Source: Chersky-840 sp035532735
Lineage (GTDB): Bacteria > Actinomycetota > Acidimicrobiia > Acidimicrobiales > UBA8190
DNA: 64,000 nucleotides
NCBI GenBank assembly: GCA_035532735.1
Contig: DATKQM010000031.1
Location: 62,001 to 126,000 of the forward strand
Direction: 5' to 3'
The notes under the pieces are model-generated. The model saw only the letters and a program-made list of their open reading frames with translations. It searched no databases and was not told the origin of the DNA. Of this stretch, positions 8,228 to 17,116 are shown in pieces. Positions within the stretch are counted from its first letter, which is position 1. The number at the start of each line of letters is the position of its first letter. The translations under genes and the position numbers were made by a program.

Positions 8228-9354
8228 CCGACCAGATGCGCGAGACCGTCGACATCATCGGCCGCGACGACATCAATGATCTCGAGGCGATCCTCTCGGT
8301 CGTGAACACCGACGTCGACGAAGAGCGCCACGCCGTCCACTCTGTCTACGACACCATCTTCACGTGGGACTACGAAAAGGGTCAGCGACCCAAGCTCGAG
8401 AAGCTCTACGAGAAGGCCAAGAAGACCCAGTGGAACGGCCAGACCGACCTTCCGTGGGAGACAGATGTCGACCAGGAGGCGCTCGTGGTGGCCAATGCCG
8501 CCGCCAACGGTGGCTTCGGCGACGGCCTCGACGTGAGTGGGACCTCGATGGCGCTGTGGGGCGACAAGGAGTGGATCGACTTCGGCGTCCAGAGCCAGAA
8601 CTGGACGCTCTCGCAGTTCATGCATGGTGAGCAGGGAGCCCTCGTCTGCACGGCCAAGATCGTCGAGTCGGTCCCGTGGATCGACGCCAAGTACTACGCG
8701 GCGACACAGGTCATGGACGAGGCGCGTCATGTGGAGGTCTTCTCCAAGTACCTCGACGACAAGCTGTCGGGCCACTACCCGATCAATGCGCATCTCCGGC
8801 TGCTGCTCGACGACATCATCGCGGACCAGAGATGGGACATGACCTACCTGGGCATGCAGATCATGGTCGAGGGCCTGGCGCTGGCGGCGTTCGGGTTCAT
8901 GCACCAGATGACGACCGAGCCGCTGCTCAAGCAACTGCTGCGCTACGTGATGTCGGACGAGGCACGCCACGTCGCCTTCGGTGTGCTCAGCCTCCAGGAG
9001 TACTACGAGCAGCTCTCGGCGGCCGAGATCCGCGAGCGTCAGGAGTTCGCCTTCGAGGCAGCCGTGCGCATGCGCGACCGGTTCCTCCAGCAAGAGGTGT
9101 GGGAACGCATGGGGGTCAACCCCAAGGAGATCGTGCCCTTGCTCATGCAGATTCCCGACCGCCAGGTCTTCCAGTCCCTGCTCTTCTCGAAGATCGTTCC
9201 CAATTGCAAGAAACTGGGGCTGCTCGATGCCGCCGACGGCTGGTTGCGGGTGAAATTCACCGAGCTCGGCGTCATCGGATTCGAGGACTGGGCCGACACC
9301 GGCGAGGAATACGACAGCCTGCAGAGCACCCCCGTCGAGGGGGCTGTCGCCTAA
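8224..9354 (+). CDS. Ferritin-like diiron-carboxylate protein, putative oxygenase/desaturase-like enzyme
   Basis: A 376 aa protein of the ferritin/ribonucleotide-reductase-R2-like fold. Two sets of metal ligands are evenly spaced: E136, E166 and H169 (DEARH), then E216, E246 and H249 (DEARH). The 30-residue E-to-E spacing and ExxH in both halves indicate an intact diiron site. ATG 8224 has the strong upstream AAGGGGGA and overlaps the TetR stop. Diiron proteins of this type hydroxylate, N-oxygenate or desaturate organic substrates, or act as R2-like oxidases; the substrate cannot be read from sequence. The dedicated TetR control suggests response to a lipid or xenobiotic. Confidence 0.85.
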   Translation: MTDQMRETVDIIGRDDINDLEAILSVVNTDVDEERHAVHSVYDTIFTWDYEKGQRPKLEKLYEKAKKTQWNGQTDLPWETDVDQEALVVANAAANGGFGDGLDVSGTSMALWGDKEWIDFGVQSQNWTLSQFMHGEQGALVCTAKIVESVPWIDAKYYAATQVMDEARHVEVFSKYLDDKLSGHYPINAHLRLLLDDIIADQRWDMTYLGMQIMVEGLALAAFGFMHQMTTEPLLKQLLRYVMSDEARHVAFGVLSLQEYYEQLSAAEIRERQEFAFEAAVRMRDRFLQQEVWERMGVNPKEIVPLLMQIPDRQVFQSLLFSKIVPNCKKLGLLDAADGWLRVKFTELGVIGFEDWADTGEEYDSLQSTPVEGAVA

Positions 9355-9390
9355 CAACCCCGCGGCCGCGGCCGATGCCTGGCGGGGGGC

Positions 9391-9396
9391 TAGCCT
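9391..9396 (+). promoter_or_regulatory. -10 element of a leaderless dapA transcript
   Basis: TAGCCT ends 6 nt before the dapA GTG at 9403; no Shine-Dalgarno sequence is seen. Confidence 0.5.
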
Positions 9397-9402
9397 GAGG
9401 GC

Positions 9403-10347
9403 GTGACGTCGCCACCCGCGCCGGGCCGATTCGGCACGGTCATCACCGCCATGGTCACGCCGTTCGACGAGGACGGTGGGCTCGACGTCGACGGTGCGGT
9501 CACGCTCGCCCGGTGGCTCACGAGTCACGGGAGTGACGGTCTCGTGGTGGCCGGCACCACCGGTGAGGGCCCCGTGCTCTCCGACGCTGAGCTCGGTCAG
9601 TTGTGGCAGGCCGTGACCGAGGCGGTCACGGTCCCTGTGCTGGCGGGCACCGGATCCAACGACACCCGCCACACCATCGAGTGCACCAAGCTCGCCGAGG
9701 CGGCCGGCGTCGACGGCGCCCTCGTGGTGACGCCTTATTACTCGCGACCCTCGCAGGCCGGGCTCTCCGCCCACTTCCGGGCGGTGGCGGCGTGCACGAC
9801 GCTTCCGGTCGTCCTCTATGACGTCCCCGTGCGCAGCGGGCGCAGGATCGCCCGCGACACCACGGTGGGTCTCGCTCGCGACGTGCCCAACATCGTGGGG
9901 GTGAAGGACGCTACGGCCGACCCGGCCGGTTCGGCTCGGCTCATCGCCGAGACACCGGAGGATTTCGAGGTCTACAGCGGGGACGACGCCCTCACTCTGG
10001 CGTTGTTGGCGCTGGGGGCGGTGGGTGCGGTGAGCGTGGCCTCGCATTGGGCCGGTGAGGAGATCGCGGCGATGGTAACGGCCTGGTTCAAAGGCGACGT
10101 CGACCGGGCGCGGCTCAGCAACGCCAGGCTGCTCGAGTCCTATGAATTCGAGTCGAGCGAGACGTACCCCAACCCGCTGCCCGCCAAAGCGGCGTGCCGG
10201 GCTCTCGGGCTGCCGTCGGGCCAGTGCCGGCTTCCTCTCGGCGCTGCCCCCGCCGAACTCGACGATCGGGCTCGAACCGTGATCAAGAACCTCGGGCGCG
10301 ACGTGCACGCCGTTGCCGGTGCGCGCGCGGGCGGGTCGCTTGCCTGA
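9403..10347 (+). CDS. dapA: 4-hydroxy-tetrahydrodipicolinate synthase
   Basis: Condenses pyruvate with aspartate semialdehyde, the committed step to lysine and meso-DAP. The 314 aa TIM-barrel has GTTGEGPVLS in the pyruvate-binding loop, Tyr139 in LYDVPVRSG and the Schiff-base Lys168 in GVKDATADP. GTG 9403 matches the leaderless -10. The 3' end overlaps the start region of RNase J, a conserved dapA-rnj pairing in Actinobacteria. Confidence 0.97.
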   Translation: MTSPPAPGRFGTVITAMVTPFDEDGGLDVDGAVTLARWLTSHGSDGLVVAGTTGEGPVLSDAELGQLWQAVTEAVTVPVLAGTGSNDTRHTIECTKLAEAAGVDGALVVTPYYSRPSQAGLSAHFRAVAACTTLPVVLYDVPVRSGRRIARDTTVGLARDVPNIVGVKDATADPAGSARLIAETPEDFEVYSGDDALTLALLALGAVGAVSVASHWAGEEIAAMVTAWFKGDVDRARLSNARLLESYEFESSETYPNPLPAKAACRALGLPSGQCRLPLGAAPAELDDRARTVIKNLGRDVHAVAGARAGGSLA

Positions 10348-12001
10348 TCCTGTTCGCGTCATCTTTCTGGGCGGGCTCGGAGAGATCGGCCGGAACTGTG
10401 CCTGCTTCGAGCTCAACGGCCGGATCGTCGTTCTCGACTGCGGGATCATGTTCCCCGAGCCCGACATGCCTGGCATCGACCTCGTGCTCCCGGACCTGTC
10501 GTATCTGCGCGAGCGGGCCGACGCCGTCGAGGCGGTGGTCCTGACCCACGGTCACGAGGACCACACCGGCGGCCTCGCCTACCTGCTCCGCGACCTGTCG
10601 GTGCCCGTCTACGGATCCGCCCTCACCCTCGGGCTCGCCCGGAACCGGGTGGAGGAGGCGGGCCTCGCCAACCGGGCCCGGTTCGTCGAGGTGACCGATG
10701 GGGAGCGGCGCCAGATCGGGCCCTTCGAGGTGGAGTTCATCCCCGTCACCCACTCGGTGCCTCATGGTTTCGCCACGGCCTTTCACACCCCCCAGGGCGT
10801 GATCCTGCATTCGGGGGACTTCAAGATCGACCTCACGCCTGTCGACGGTCGGCTCACCGACCTGGCCCGGATCGGGACCTTGGCGTCGGGGCCCGGTGTT
10901 CGCTTGTTGCTGTCGGACTCGACCAATGCGGAGGAGCCCGGCTTCACCGAATCCGAGACGCAGGTCGGCGCCACGCTGCAGCGGCTCTTCGAGGCCCGTG
11001 CCGGGCGGCGGATCATCGTCACCTGTTTCGCCAGCCACATCCACCGGGTCCAGCAGGTCGTGGACGCCGCTCTCGGCACCGGGCGCAAGGTGGCGACGCT
11101 CGGTCGCTCCATGGCGAAGAACGTGGAGCTGGCTCGCCGGCTCGGTCTCCTCGACCTTCCCCCGGACCAGGTCGTCGATGTGGAGCATGTCGACGACATG
11201 GACCCCGGCAAGATCTGTGTCGTGTCCACCGGATCGCAAGGTGAGCCGATGTCGGCCTTGTCGCTCATGGCGGCCGGCGACAGCAAGTGGTTGCACCTGT
11301 GCCCCGATGACGTCGTCGTGATCAGCGCGCATCCCATTCCCGGCAACGAGTGGGCGGTGGGACGGGTCATCGACGGCTTGTACCGCCGTGGCGCAGAAGT
11401 GATCCACACCGGTGTCGAGCCCGTGCACGTGAGCGGGCACGCCCGACAGGGTGAGCTCATGGTCCTTCTGTCGGTGGCGCATCCGGAATGGTTCATTCCC
11501 GTCCACGGTGAGTATCGGCACCTCGTGAACCACATCCAGCTGGCCACGCGCATGGGAGTCGACGACAACAAGGCTCTGCTGTGTGAAGACGGCGATTCGG
11601 TGGTGATCGACGACAAGGGGATCCACCGCGGCGACTCGGTACCCGCCGGGTTCCTCTATGTCGACGGGACCGTCGGTGACGTGGGCCACGGGGTGCTGCG
11701 GGACCGCCGGGTGCTCGCCGAAGAAGGAGTCGTCGTGGTGGTGGCGACCGTCGACCCCCATGCCGGCGAGGTCGTGAGCCCGCCCGAGATCGTGACCCGG
11801 GGCTGGATCCACGCCCCCGAGGCCGAGGCGCTTCTCGGAGAGGCGAGCGACGTGGTGCGCGTCGCCCTCGAAAAGGCATTGGCCGAAGGCGCCACCGACC
11901 ACGAGACCCTTCGGCGTCATGCCCGCAAGGCCCTGGGCCGACTGGTGGGAGAGCGGACCCGACGCCGGCCCATGATCGTGCCCGTGGTCGTCACCGTCTG
12001 A
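10340..12001 (+). CDS. rnj: Ribonuclease J
   Basis: A metallo-beta-lactamase/beta-CASP ribonuclease with endo- and 5'-exonuclease activity in RNA processing and decay. The zinc motif HGHEDH follows the N-terminal LGGLGEIGRN, and the beta-CASP part contains GSQGEPMSALSLMA and HVSGHA. The TTG at 10340, overlapping the dapA stop by 8 bases, gives about 553 aa, the usual length; TTG 10313 or GTG 10319 would add 7-9 residues. None has a clear ribosome binding site. Confidence 0.95.
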   Translation: MPDPVRVIFLGGLGEIGRNCACFELNGRIVVLDCGIMFPEPDMPGIDLVLPDLSYLRERADAVEAVVLTHGHEDHTGGLAYLLRDLSVPVYGSALTLGLARNRVEEAGLANRARFVEVTDGERRQIGPFEVEFIPVTHSVPHGFATAFHTPQGVILHSGDFKIDLTPVDGRLTDLARIGTLASGPGVRLLLSDSTNAEEPGFTESETQVGATLQRLFEARAGRRIIVTCFASHIHRVQQVVDAALGTGRKVATLGRSMAKNVELARRLGLLDLPPDQVVDVEHVDDMDPGKICVVSTGSQGEPMSALSLMAAGDSKWLHLCPDDVVVISAHPIPGNEWAVGRVIDGLYRRGAEVIHTGVEPVHVSGHARQGELMVLLSVAHPEWFIPVHGEYRHLVNHIQLATRMGVDDNKALLCEDGDSVVIDDKGIHRGDSVPAGFLYVDGTVGDVGHGVLRDRRVLAEEGVVVVVATVDPHAGEVVSPPEIVTRGWIHAPEAEALLGEASDVVRVALEKALAEGATDHETLRRHARKALGRLVGERTRRRPMIVPVVVTV

Positions 12002-12023
12002 GGCCGATCACGGCCGTCGGTCG

Positions 12024-12038
12024 CAGGGATTCTCCCTG
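12024..12038 (+). terminator. Weak hairpin after rnj
   Basis: CAGGGA and TCCCTG form a perfect 6-bp stem with a 3-nt loop 22 bases after the RNase J stop. There is no T run, so it is only a possible terminator. Confidence 0.25.
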
Positions 12039-12084
12039 GTAGGAGCCCTGACGCCCGATCCTCGGATGGTCATGGGGTGGCTGT

Positions 12085-12090
12085 TAGCGT
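12085..12090 (+). promoter_or_regulatory. -10 element before ftsK
   Basis: TAGCGT lies 10 nt before the GTG at 12101, or 7 nt before an in-frame ATT at 12098, a rare but known start codon. No Shine-Dalgarno sequence is present. Confidence 0.4.
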
Positions 12091-12100
12091 TGGGGCCATT

Positions 12101-14677
12101 GTGGTGACGACGAAGCGCCGCCGGGCGGGCTCACGCCCCTCTTCCCGGTCGGCTCCCGGGAGACGCCGGAGCAAATCTAAAGGTCGCCCCCGTGCCACGC
12201 GGGCGTCGAAGCGTCCCGCCCCGGCCCGCCGTGGTCGGGCACCGAACCGGGCCCGGCGATCGGCGTGGATCGTCTCGGCGCTGTCGGTGCTCGAAGGCCA
12301 CGTCGAGGACGCGTGGGGCATCGGGCTCGTCACCGTCGGGATCCTCGGAGCGCTCGGCCTCTACGGCGACGCCCTGGGTCCGGTCGGGCACGGATTGCGC
12401 CACGCGCTCGGGATGGTCCTCGGTGTCGGCCGGTTCCTGGTCCCACCGGCGTTCGCCACCGCCGGAGTCATGCTCATCGCCGGACGCCCCCGCCACGAGC
12501 CGGCCCGTGCCGGGTTCGGATTGGCGCTGACCCTGGCCTCGGTGGCGGGATTGGCCGACCTTGCCGGTGGGGCACCGCGTCTGTCTGCTTCGTCGACACG
12601 TCTGTCTGGTGCCGGGGGCTTCATCGGGGCCGCCTTCGGTAACCCCTTGCGATCGGGGCTCGGGGACTGGGGGGCATCGGTCGTCCTGCTCGCCCTGGTC
12701 ACCCTGGCCTTGGTGCTGTTCACGGGCGTGACCCTGCGTGCCGCGCTGGCCGGCGTCGCTCGGGTCGGCCGCGAATTGTGGCGGGCGGGGGTCCCCCATG
12801 GCGACGCCGGGGACGCCATCGACAACGAGGGAATGGAGGAGGACGACACCGAGTTCGACCTCGGGCCCGAAACCGAGGTCGAGGCAACCGGCCACCTGCG
12901 CAGTCGCCGTCGGGCGCGCCCGGTGCTGTTCGATCTCGACGAGGCGGTCCCGCTCGTTCCACCTCCGGCCCCGGCCGAGGTTGTCGCAACCGAGCCCGAC
13001 CCGGACCGAGGACCGGACAACCTTCCCGACCCCCGGCTCGAGTCCCAAGCGGTGTCGGCCGTGCCGAGTGCGGCCGGGGACGGCCTCGCCATGGACTCGA
13101 GGGCCGCCACCGGAGACTGGCGGCTCCCGCCCATGAAGATGCTGTCGCGCTCGAAGCCCCAGGAGCTCGACCGCGCCGCCATCAGTGACGCCGGCCGCGC
13201 CCTTGTCCGTGCCCTGGCCGCCCACGGCGTGGAGACCCGCTTGCTCGGACACACCGTGGGTCCCACCGTGACCCGCTTCGAGCTCGAACTCGGTCCGGGC
13301 GTGAAGGTGGCCCGGGTGACCAGCTTGGCCAAGGACATCGCGTACGCCATGGCGTCGGCCGACGTTCGCATCCTGGCCCCCATCCCGGGAAAGTCGGCTA
13401 TCGGGATCGAAGTCCCCAACCGCTTGCGCCAGCTCGTGACCTTGGGCGACGTCTTGGCGTCGGACGAGGCCCGCAAGGCCACCCATCCTCTCGAGGTGGC
13501 ACTGGGACGCGACATCGCCGGGCGACCGGTCATCGAGAACCTCGCCGACATGCCCCACATCCTGATCTCGGGTGCCACCGGAGCAGGCAAGTCATCGTGC
13601 ATCAACTCGTTGATCACCTCGATCATGATGCGAGCGACACCCGAGGAGTTGCGCCTCATCCTCGTCGACCCCAAACGGGTCGAGCTCGGCCAGTACAACG
13701 GACTCCCCCACCTGCTCACCCAGGTCGTCGTCGACCCCAAGAAGGCGGCCAACGCCTTGTCGTGGGCGGTTACCGAGATGGAGCGCCGCTACGACGTGTT
13801 GGCCGAGGCGGGCATGCGCGATATCACCGGGTACAACGCCGCGGTCGAGCGGGGCGAGCTCGACGATCTCGGTCCGCCCGATACCGACGGGGTCGACGTC
13901 GACGAGGATCTCGAGAGCGGCGACACGGCTCTGGACGACGAGGCCGCCGACCGGGTGGCGGCGCGCCTGGCCGAGTCACGTGAGGCGGTGACACCGACCG
14001 TGCACCGCGAGCGCCTGCCCTTCATCCTCATCGTGGTGGACGAGCTCAACGACCTCATGATGGTCGCGGCGCGCGACGTCGAAGAATCGGTGTGTCGGAT
14101 CGCGCAGATGGCCCGGGCTGTCGGCATCCACCTCGTCCTGGCCACGCAGCGCCCTTCGGTGGACGTCATCACGGGTGTCATCAAGGCGAATGTCCCATCC
14201 CGCTTGGCGTTCTCGGTGTCGTCGCTCGCCGACAGCCGGGTGATCCTCGACCAACCCGGCGCCGAGCGGCTCATCGGCAAGGGCGACATGCTCCTGCTCA
14301 CGGCGTCCTCATCGGTGGCGCGCCGCATCCAGGGCCCCTGGGTGGCCGAGAGCGAGGTGCGGACCGTCGTGGCGCACTGGCAGCGCCAGCGCAGTGCCGA
14401 GTATGTCGTCGGCATCGCCGGTGACGAGAACTCGAGTCGCGGCGGCGAGAGTCTCGATGACGACGACGAACTGCTGTCCGCGGCCATGGAGCTGGTTGTT
14501 CGATCTCAGCTAGGGTCAACGTCGATGTTGCAGCGCAAGCTCCGGGTGGGTTTCTCGAGGGCGGGACGGCTCATGGACCTTCTCGAGCGTCGTGGGGTGG
14601 TCGGACCTTCGGAGGGATCGAAGGCTCGCGCCGTGCTCATGGCACCCGAAGAGCTCGAGCAGCTCGCCGACCGGTAG
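12101..14677 (+). CDS. ftsK: DNA translocase FtsK
   Basis: A membrane-anchored ATP-driven translocase that clears chromosomes from the septum. About 858 aa: a very basic N-terminus, several membrane segments (about 65-235), an acidic linker, then the RecA-like motor with Walker A GATGAGKS (491-498) and Walker B ending in Asp647 (VVDELNDLMM; usually DELADLMM). A C-terminal winged-helix gamma domain (about 793-841) would read KOPS-like sites. An acidic insertion of about 55 residues (about 584-638) precedes Walker B. GTG 12101 is the first start supported by a -10. Confidence 0.95.
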   Translation: MVTTKRRRAGSRPSSRSAPGRRRSKSKGRPRATRASKRPAPARRGRAPNRARRSAWIVSALSVLEGHVEDAWGIGLVTVGILGALGLYGDALGPVGHGLRHALGMVLGVGRFLVPPAFATAGVMLIAGRPRHEPARAGFGLALTLASVAGLADLAGGAPRLSASSTRLSGAGGFIGAAFGNPLRSGLGDWGASVVLLALVTLALVLFTGVTLRAALAGVARVGRELWRAGVPHGDAGDAIDNEGMEEDDTEFDLGPETEVEATGHLRSRRRARPVLFDLDEAVPLVPPPAPAEVVATEPDPDRGPDNLPDPRLESQAVSAVPSAAGDGLAMDSRAATGDWRLPPMKMLSRSKPQELDRAAISDAGRALVRALAAHGVETRLLGHTVGPTVTRFELELGPGVKVARVTSLAKDIAYAMASADVRILAPIPGKSAIGIEVPNRLRQLVTLGDVLASDEARKATHPLEVALGRDIAGRPVIENLADMPHILISGATGAGKSSCINSLITSIMMRATPEELRLILVDPKRVELGQYNGLPHLLTQVVVDPKKAANALSWAVTEMERRYDVLAEAGMRDITGYNAAVERGELDDLGPPDTDGVDVDEDLESGDTALDDEAADRVAARLAESREAVTPTVHRERLPFILIVVDELNDLMMVAARDVEESVCRIAQMARAVGIHLVLATQRPSVDVITGVIKANVPSRLAFSVSSLADSRVILDQPGAERLIGKGDMLLLTASSSVARRIQGPWVAESEVRTVVAHWQRQRSAEYVVGIAGDENSSRGGESLDDDDELLSAAMELVVRSQLGSTSMLQRKLRVGFSRAGRLMDLLERRGVVGPSEGSKARAVLMAPEELEQLADR

Positions 14678-14682
14678 CCCTG

Positions 14683-16215
14683 GTGGTCCGACACCGAGGC
14701 CGGCACAGCCGCGGCGCGAGCGTTGTCGCCGAAACCAGCGACGCCGGTTCGGTGGCAGGCCCCGACCCCGGCCTGAGCGGCGCCAACGCCATGGCGGGAA
14801 CCAGGGCGGGAGGGTCCCTGGCCACCATCGTCGAAGAGACACCCGAAGCCGAGTCGACGCCAGTCCCGGCCTCGGACCCTGTGCCGGTGTCGCGCCTCGT
14901 CCCGGTGATCCTCTCGCCGCCCCTGTCGGACTCTGCCGTCGGTGCCCCGATGTCCGAGGCCCGGTCTCTGGCGACGGCACCCGCGACGGAACTGTTCGTG
15001 GAGCCGCACCGGCACCGTCGACGGTGGCCGTGGGCGGTGCTCGTGGTGATCGTCGCCGTGGTCGTGGCCGCGAGCGTGCAGTTGGGCCGGCCCTTCCCGG
15101 CCGTGGCGATGCATCGGGCCCTGCCGGGTACCTCACCGGTGCCAGGGGCCACACCGGCGCTGCCGTGGCCGGTGGTCGGGGAGGCCGCGGTGGCCATCCC
15201 CCAACTCGGCGTGACCGTCCAGTCGGGCCCCGAGGCGGCAGTACCCATCGCCAGTCTCACCAAGATCATGACCGGATACCTCACCCTGCGCGCCCACCCG
15301 CTGGCCCCCGACGACCAGGGCCCGGTGCTGACCATGACCGCAGCCGATCAGGCCGAGGCATCGGCCGAAGAAGGAGCGGGAGCAACCAACGTGCCGGTGC
15401 AGCCCGGCGAGCAATTGACCGAACGCCAACTGCTCAACGGTTTGTTGGTCCACTCGGCGAACAATCTCGCCGACGTGCTGGCCCTATGGGACGCCGGCTC
15501 GTTGCCGGCCTTCGTCACCAAGATGAACACCACCGCGGCGGCCCTGGGGATGGCCCACACGCACTATGCGGATGCCAGTGGCCTCGACCCGGCAACGGCG
15601 GGGACCGCCAGTGACGAGCTGCTCGTGACCCAGGCCGCCATGGCGATACCGACATTCGCCGCGGTGGTGGCCCAGCGCGCCGTGACCTTGCCCATCGCCG
15701 GCGTGCTCCCCAGCTACGTCTCGTCGGTCGGGACCGACGGCGTGGTCGGCGTGAAGTCGGGGTTCACCGACGCGGCCATGGGATGCATGGTGCTGGCGGG
15801 GGAGCGGACCGTGGCGGGTCAACGCGTCCAGGTGCTCGCCGCGGTGACCGGCCAGCCCGGAGAGGACCCCCTGAATGTCGCCGATGGGGTCGACGAGCAT
15901 CTCCTCGACGCGGTGGTGGCGGGGTTGCGCGAGGTGCCGGTCACTCCGGCAGGGGCACGCGTCGGTGAGGTCACCATGGCCTGGTCCCACCAGAAGGTGG
16001 CCGTCGTCGCCGCCCGGGCGATCTCGCTCCTGGCGTGGCCGGGCCAGCAGCCCAGCCTGGCCCTGGCCCACCGACCGCTGCGTTCGGGCTTGCATGCCGG
16101 GACCGCGGTGGGCACGCTGGGCGCGTCGATCGGACGGGAGCGGGTCGTCGTGCCGGTGCACGTGGTCGACTCACTGGGGGGCCCCTCGCTGAGCTGGCGC
16201 CTCAAGCGATCCTGA
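14683..16215 (+). CDS. D-alanyl-D-alanine carboxypeptidase (peptidase S11), membrane-anchored
   Basis: Trims the terminal D-Ala from peptidoglycan stem peptides outside the membrane. The S11 triad is visible: SLTK (Ser191, Lys194), SAN (258-260) and KSG (358-360, replacing the common KTG). A long disordered cytosolic N-terminus (about 110 residues, rich in Ala/Pro/Glu) precedes one membrane segment (115-133), so the enzyme is type II membrane-bound rather than secreted. The start is uncertain: GTG 14683, 6 bases after the ftsK stop, is the longest; in-frame ATGs at about residues 36 and 90 are possible. Confidence 0.88.
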   Translation: MVRHRGRHSRGASVVAETSDAGSVAGPDPGLSGANAMAGTRAGGSLATIVEETPEAESTPVPASDPVPVSRLVPVILSPPLSDSAVGAPMSEARSLATAPATELFVEPHRHRRRWPWAVLVVIVAVVVAASVQLGRPFPAVAMHRALPGTSPVPGATPALPWPVVGEAAVAIPQLGVTVQSGPEAAVPIASLTKIMTGYLTLRAHPLAPDDQGPVLTMTAADQAEASAEEGAGATNVPVQPGEQLTERQLLNGLLVHSANNLADVLALWDAGSLPAFVTKMNTTAAALGMAHTHYADASGLDPATAGTASDELLVTQAAMAIPTFAAVVAQRAVTLPIAGVLPSYVSSVGTDGVVGVKSGFTDAAMGCMVLAGERTVAGQRVQVLAAVTGQPGEDPLNVADGVDEHLLDAVVAGLREVPVTPAGARVGEVTMAWSHQKVAVVAARAISLLAWPGQQPSLALAHRPLRSGLHAGTAVGTLGASIGRERVVVPVHVVDSLGGPSLSWRLKRS

Positions 16216-16248
16216 GCTGGTCCGCCCGGCGCGGCGCAGGCGCGGCAC

Positions 16249-16254
16249 TACCCT
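16249..16254 (+). promoter_or_regulatory. -10 element of a leaderless thrB transcript
   Basis: TACCCT ends 7 nt before the thrB ATG at 16262; no Shine-Dalgarno sequence. Confidence 0.5.
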
Positions 16255-16261
16255 GGCAGCC

Positions 16262-17116
16262 ATGCGCGCTCGAGCCCCCGCCTCAGCGGCCAACCTCGGC
16301 CCCGGATTCGACGTCCTGGCCGTGGCGCTCGACCTCTATGTCGAGGTCGACGTGGAGCCCGCCTCGCGACTGGTGGTCCGCTCCGAGGGTGAAGGTGCCG
16401 ATCTCGAAGAGGACGACATGCACCTCGCCGCCCGGGTGGCGATCGACGTCGTGGGCCATGACCGACTGGCGGTGACGGTCAGATCCGCGATCCCCGTGGC
16501 CCGGGGCCTGGGATCCTCCGCCGCTCTGGCCGCCGCCGCCGCCGCGGCGGCGGGATCGAAGGATCCCCTGGGGGTGGCGGCCCGGATCGACGGCCATCCC
16601 GAGAACGCGGCGGCCTCGGTGGTGGGCGGCCTCGTGGCGGCCACACTCGTGCGCGGTTCGGTGCGGGCGGTCCGGATGCCGCTCGACGGCGGTCTCGTGT
16701 TCGTGGCCATGGTGCCCGACCGACCGCTCCCAACCACCAAGGCCCGCCAAGCCCTGCCCCTGGAGGTGAGCCGGACCGACGCCACGTTCAACCTGGGGCG
16801 GCTGTCGTTGCTCTTGGCCGGACTGGCCGATCGTTCCCTCATGATCCGAGAGGCGACCGAGGACCGCCTCCACCAGGACTACCGCAGCCCATTGTTCCCC
16901 GAGGCGCCCCAGCTGTTGGCTCGAATGGTCCGGGCCGGGGCCCTGGCCTCGTGCTGGTCCGGGGCGGGGCCCACCTTGCTCGGGGTCTGCGACGCGGAGC
17001 ACGGCGACGCGGTGCGAGCCAACGCAGAGGAAGCTATGGACGAGATCGGGGTTCCGGGTCGGGCGTTGCTCTTACGACCCGACATCGAAGGGCTCATCGT
17101 CGAAGGGTCCTACTGA
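16262..17116 (+). CDS. thrB: Homoserine kinase
   Basis: A GHMP-family kinase that phosphorylates homoserine on the way to threonine. The 284 aa sequence starts with the typical APASAANLGPGFD segment, has the ATP-binding motif GLGSS (82-86) and the C-terminal GHMP motif SWSGAGPTLLGV. Its stop overlaps the miaB start (TGATG). thrA and thrC are not in the window; its pairing with miaB is probably transcriptional rather than functional. Confidence 0.93.
   Translation: MRARAPASAANLGPGFDVLAVALDLYVEVDVEPASRLVVRSEGEGADLEEDDMHLAARVAIDVVGHDRLAVTVRSAIPVARGLGSSAALAAAAAAAAGSKDPLGVAARIDGHPENAAASVVGGLVAATLVRGSVRAVRMPLDGGLVFVAMVPDRPLPTTKARQALPLEVSRTDATFNLGRLSLLLAGLADRSLMIREATEDRLHQDYRSPLFPEAPQLLARMVRAGALASCWSGAGPTLLGVCDAEHGDAVRANAEEAMDEIGVPGRALLLRPDIEGLIVEGSY

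Noticed and set aside
7702..10476. Open frame of 924 codons antisense to the TetR, diiron and dapA genes
   Set aside because: Spans three confident genes on the other strand; the translation is His/Asp/Arg-rich shadow sequence with no motif.
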